Positions 62,808-64,000 of a stretch of DNA of 64,000 nucleotides are shown one piece after another. The stretch lies in contig DFBH01000074.1 in the NCBI GenBank assembly GCA_002366545.1, positions 1 to 64,000 on the forward strand, written 5' to 3'. Made by a program: the position numbers and the translations under genes. The stretch comes from Candidatus Oleimmundimicrobium americanum (GTDB taxonomy: Bacteria > Actinomycetota > Aquicultoria > UBA3085 > Oleimmundimicrobiaceae). Each line of letters opens with the position of its first letter. The stretch's first letter is position 1. The notes under the pieces are model-generated. The model did not search any database, was not told the origin of the DNA, and worked only from the letters and a program-made list of their open reading frames with translations.

Positions 62808-64000
62808 TTAATGCTCGCCCGGACTATTTTCTTCAGTTATCTCCGCATCAAAATCTCGCTGTAACAAATCAACGATTTTCTCTCTATCCAATATTTCGTC
62901 GTCATCTTTTTTCTCTTCTTTTTGAATCGACGGACCGGGCGTACCGCCTTCCTCCAAAACACACTTTATTTTAGCCTTAAACCCCAAGACTTCTTCTAAA
63001 GACTTCCTTACAAACTCAAGGTTCTGAGATTTTTCAATCTCACCCTTGTGAAACCCCGCTCTCCGATTAAACTTAAGCACCAAGTTCGACTCCTCAACCT
63101 CAGCAGATTTACACTCGAGCAACAAGGCGTAAGTGGATATTTTCTTTTCCTTAACTTTGTTTAATATAACCGGCCAAGCACGCTTAACTTTGTCTGTGTT
63201 TATCAAGCTGCCATTCCCGCTTGGGCTTGGGCTTGGGCTTTTAACTTCCCCGTCCTCCATCTTTTTTTTCTCGCTTTTCGGTTTCGTGCCATCGCCCCTC
63301 GGTTTTTCACCTTGTTTTTTCTCTTCGTGCTTCAACTTTTCAGGTTTTTCTTTAGCATTGGAAGTAACTTTCGGGGTTCTCGTCTTCTCCTCCATTATAA
63401 TTCGGTCAGTAACTTGTCCGCCTTTTAGATTCCCCGTTTCTTTTTTAATTGTCTTTGATTTCCGATCCACAATTATCCTCTCAAGCTCTTCAACCCGGCA
63501 AAGCAATCCTTCTAAAGATGAATCCATTTCAGGCCTTGTGAGTTTCATTAAAGTCATCTCCAACGCCAACCTTGCATCAGGGTCCCAGCGCATCTGACTG
63601 TGGGCAACACTTAAAACATCCAAAAACCGCATTAACCCAGATTCTTGGAAACAAGCTGCCTGAGCTCCCATTTTCGCAAAAACTTCAGGTGTTACGTTAA
63701 CTATCTCGTTTGCCTCATTGGCGTTCTTTATAATAAAAAGAGCGCGAACGTATTCAATTAAATCTTTAGTAAACTGCCTTGGGTCCCTACCGTTTTCAAC
63801 TAACCTCTCGACAAATTCAAAGATAGCGGTGGCGTCCCTCTTGAGCAAAATTTCTACGGTCTCAAAAAGGAGTTCTGCGTGACTCATACCCAATAAAGAA
63901 ACTACATCGTCGACTTTTATCTCTTTACCTGTAAAAGAAGATAGCTGGTCCATCATTCCCAGAGCATCACGCAAACTACCCTGAGCATGTCTGGCAATCA
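62808..64000 (-). CDS. dnaX: DNA polymerase III subunit gamma/tau, C-terminal part (partial)
   Basis: The frame runs past the window edge: upstream of the first in-frame ATG it continues as IARHAQGSLRDALGMMDQL, the conserved end of the DnaX ATPase module, so the gene is cut by the window. Visible are the domain III oligomerisation region, a charged linker rich in Lys, Glu, Pro and Ser (about 220-275 of the visible part) and a C-terminal tau-like domain ending NSPGEH. DnaX is the clamp-loader core of the replisome. The ATPase motor lies outside the window. Confidence 0.93.
   Translation of the reverse strand, partial: IARHAQGSLRDALGMMDQLSSFTGKEIKVDDVVSLLGMSHAELLFETVEILLKRDATAIFEFVERLVENGRDPRQFTKDLIEYVRALFIIKNANEANEIVNVTPEVFAKMGAQAACFQESGLMRFLDVLSVAHSQMRWDPDARLALEMTLMKLTRPEMDSSLEGLLCRVEELERIIVDRKSKTIKKETGNLKGGQVTDRIIMEEKTRTPKVTSNAKEKPEKLKHEEKKQGEKPRGDGTKPKSEKKKMEDGEVKSPSPSPSGNGSLINTDKVKRAWPVILNKVKEKKISTYALLLECKSAEVEESNLVLKFNRRAGFHKGEIEKSQNLEFVRKSLEEVLGFKAKIKCVLEEGGTPGPSIQKEEKKDDDEILDREKIVDLLQRDFDAEITEENSPGEH

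Noticed and set aside
1..64000. tRNA or rRNA genes
   Set aside because: No T-arm/acceptor pattern or rRNA-like stretch was noticed on either strand by eye; a tRNAscan-SE and Infernal run would settle this.

Overview
The window is 64 kb of moderately AT-rich bacterial DNA dominated by one continuous minus-strand block (about 12.4-48.1 kb) that encodes a complete Wood-Ljungdahl (reductive acetyl-CoA) pathway. The organism is a strict anaerobe that fixes CO2/CO or runs the pathway in reverse. Shine-Dalgarno starts, an L,D-transpeptidase, LytS/LytTR regulators and the absence of outer-membrane genes suggest a monoderm. Clostridia-like Firmicutes or a deep anaerobic actinobacterial lineage would fit, but the phylum cannot be fixed from this sequence alone.

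Layout. 0-12.3 kb: envelope and housekeeping genes (LemA, rhomboid protease, L,D-transpeptidase, EF-G-like GTPase, LysE exporter, DUF1015, DUF6485, DUF2207, YegS-type lipid kinase, PlsY). 12.4-20.3 kb: selenocysteine formate dehydrogenase with NuoE/NuoF-type partners, two CBS-domain proteins, AcsE and a CooC ATPase. 20.6-29.4 kb: core MetE-like methyltransferase, HdrC/HdrB, MetF/MetV, MvhD, two HdrA-like flavoproteins and AcsC. 29.9-45.9 kb: AcsB, CODH, a second NuoEFG-like module whose G subunit has lost the formate dehydrogenase active-site residues, AcsD, FolD, CooC/AcsF, the corrinoid activator AcsV and Fhs. 46.0-48.1 kb: LytTR response regulator and LytS-type kinase. 48.1-56 kb: paired half-size chromate transporters, an iron-sulfur/[FeFe]-hydrogenase-like protein fused to a diguanylate cyclase, YbaK, a TIGR00725 protein, a CDF transporter, Asd and LysC. 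56-64 kb: HD-GYP phosphodiesterase, four-subunit pyruvate:ferredoxin oxidoreductase, RecR, EbfC and the 3' part of DnaX.

How the genes work together. FdhA makes formate; Fhs, FolD and MetVF carry it to methyl-THF; AcsE and AcsCD pass the methyl group to the CODH/acetyl-CoA synthase AcsAB; AcsV and the CooC proteins reactivate or mature the metalloenzymes; PorABCD links acetyl-CoA to pyruvate. Hdr/MvhD and two NuoEF sets supply redox coupling. No catalytic hydrogenase, Rnf, ATP synthase or acetate kinase is present in the window. A pair of direct repeats with a 21-bp period, lying between the LytTR gene and fhs, suggests LytSR control of the cluster.

The longer intergenic gaps are filled by a family of short repeat modules shuffled in different orders and orientations. 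The most interesting items are the hydrogenase-like sensor/GGDEF fusion, the active-site-less FdhA/NuoG paralogue next to CODH, the candidate LytTR operator, the modular repeat family and a folded element at 5.3-5.5 kb.
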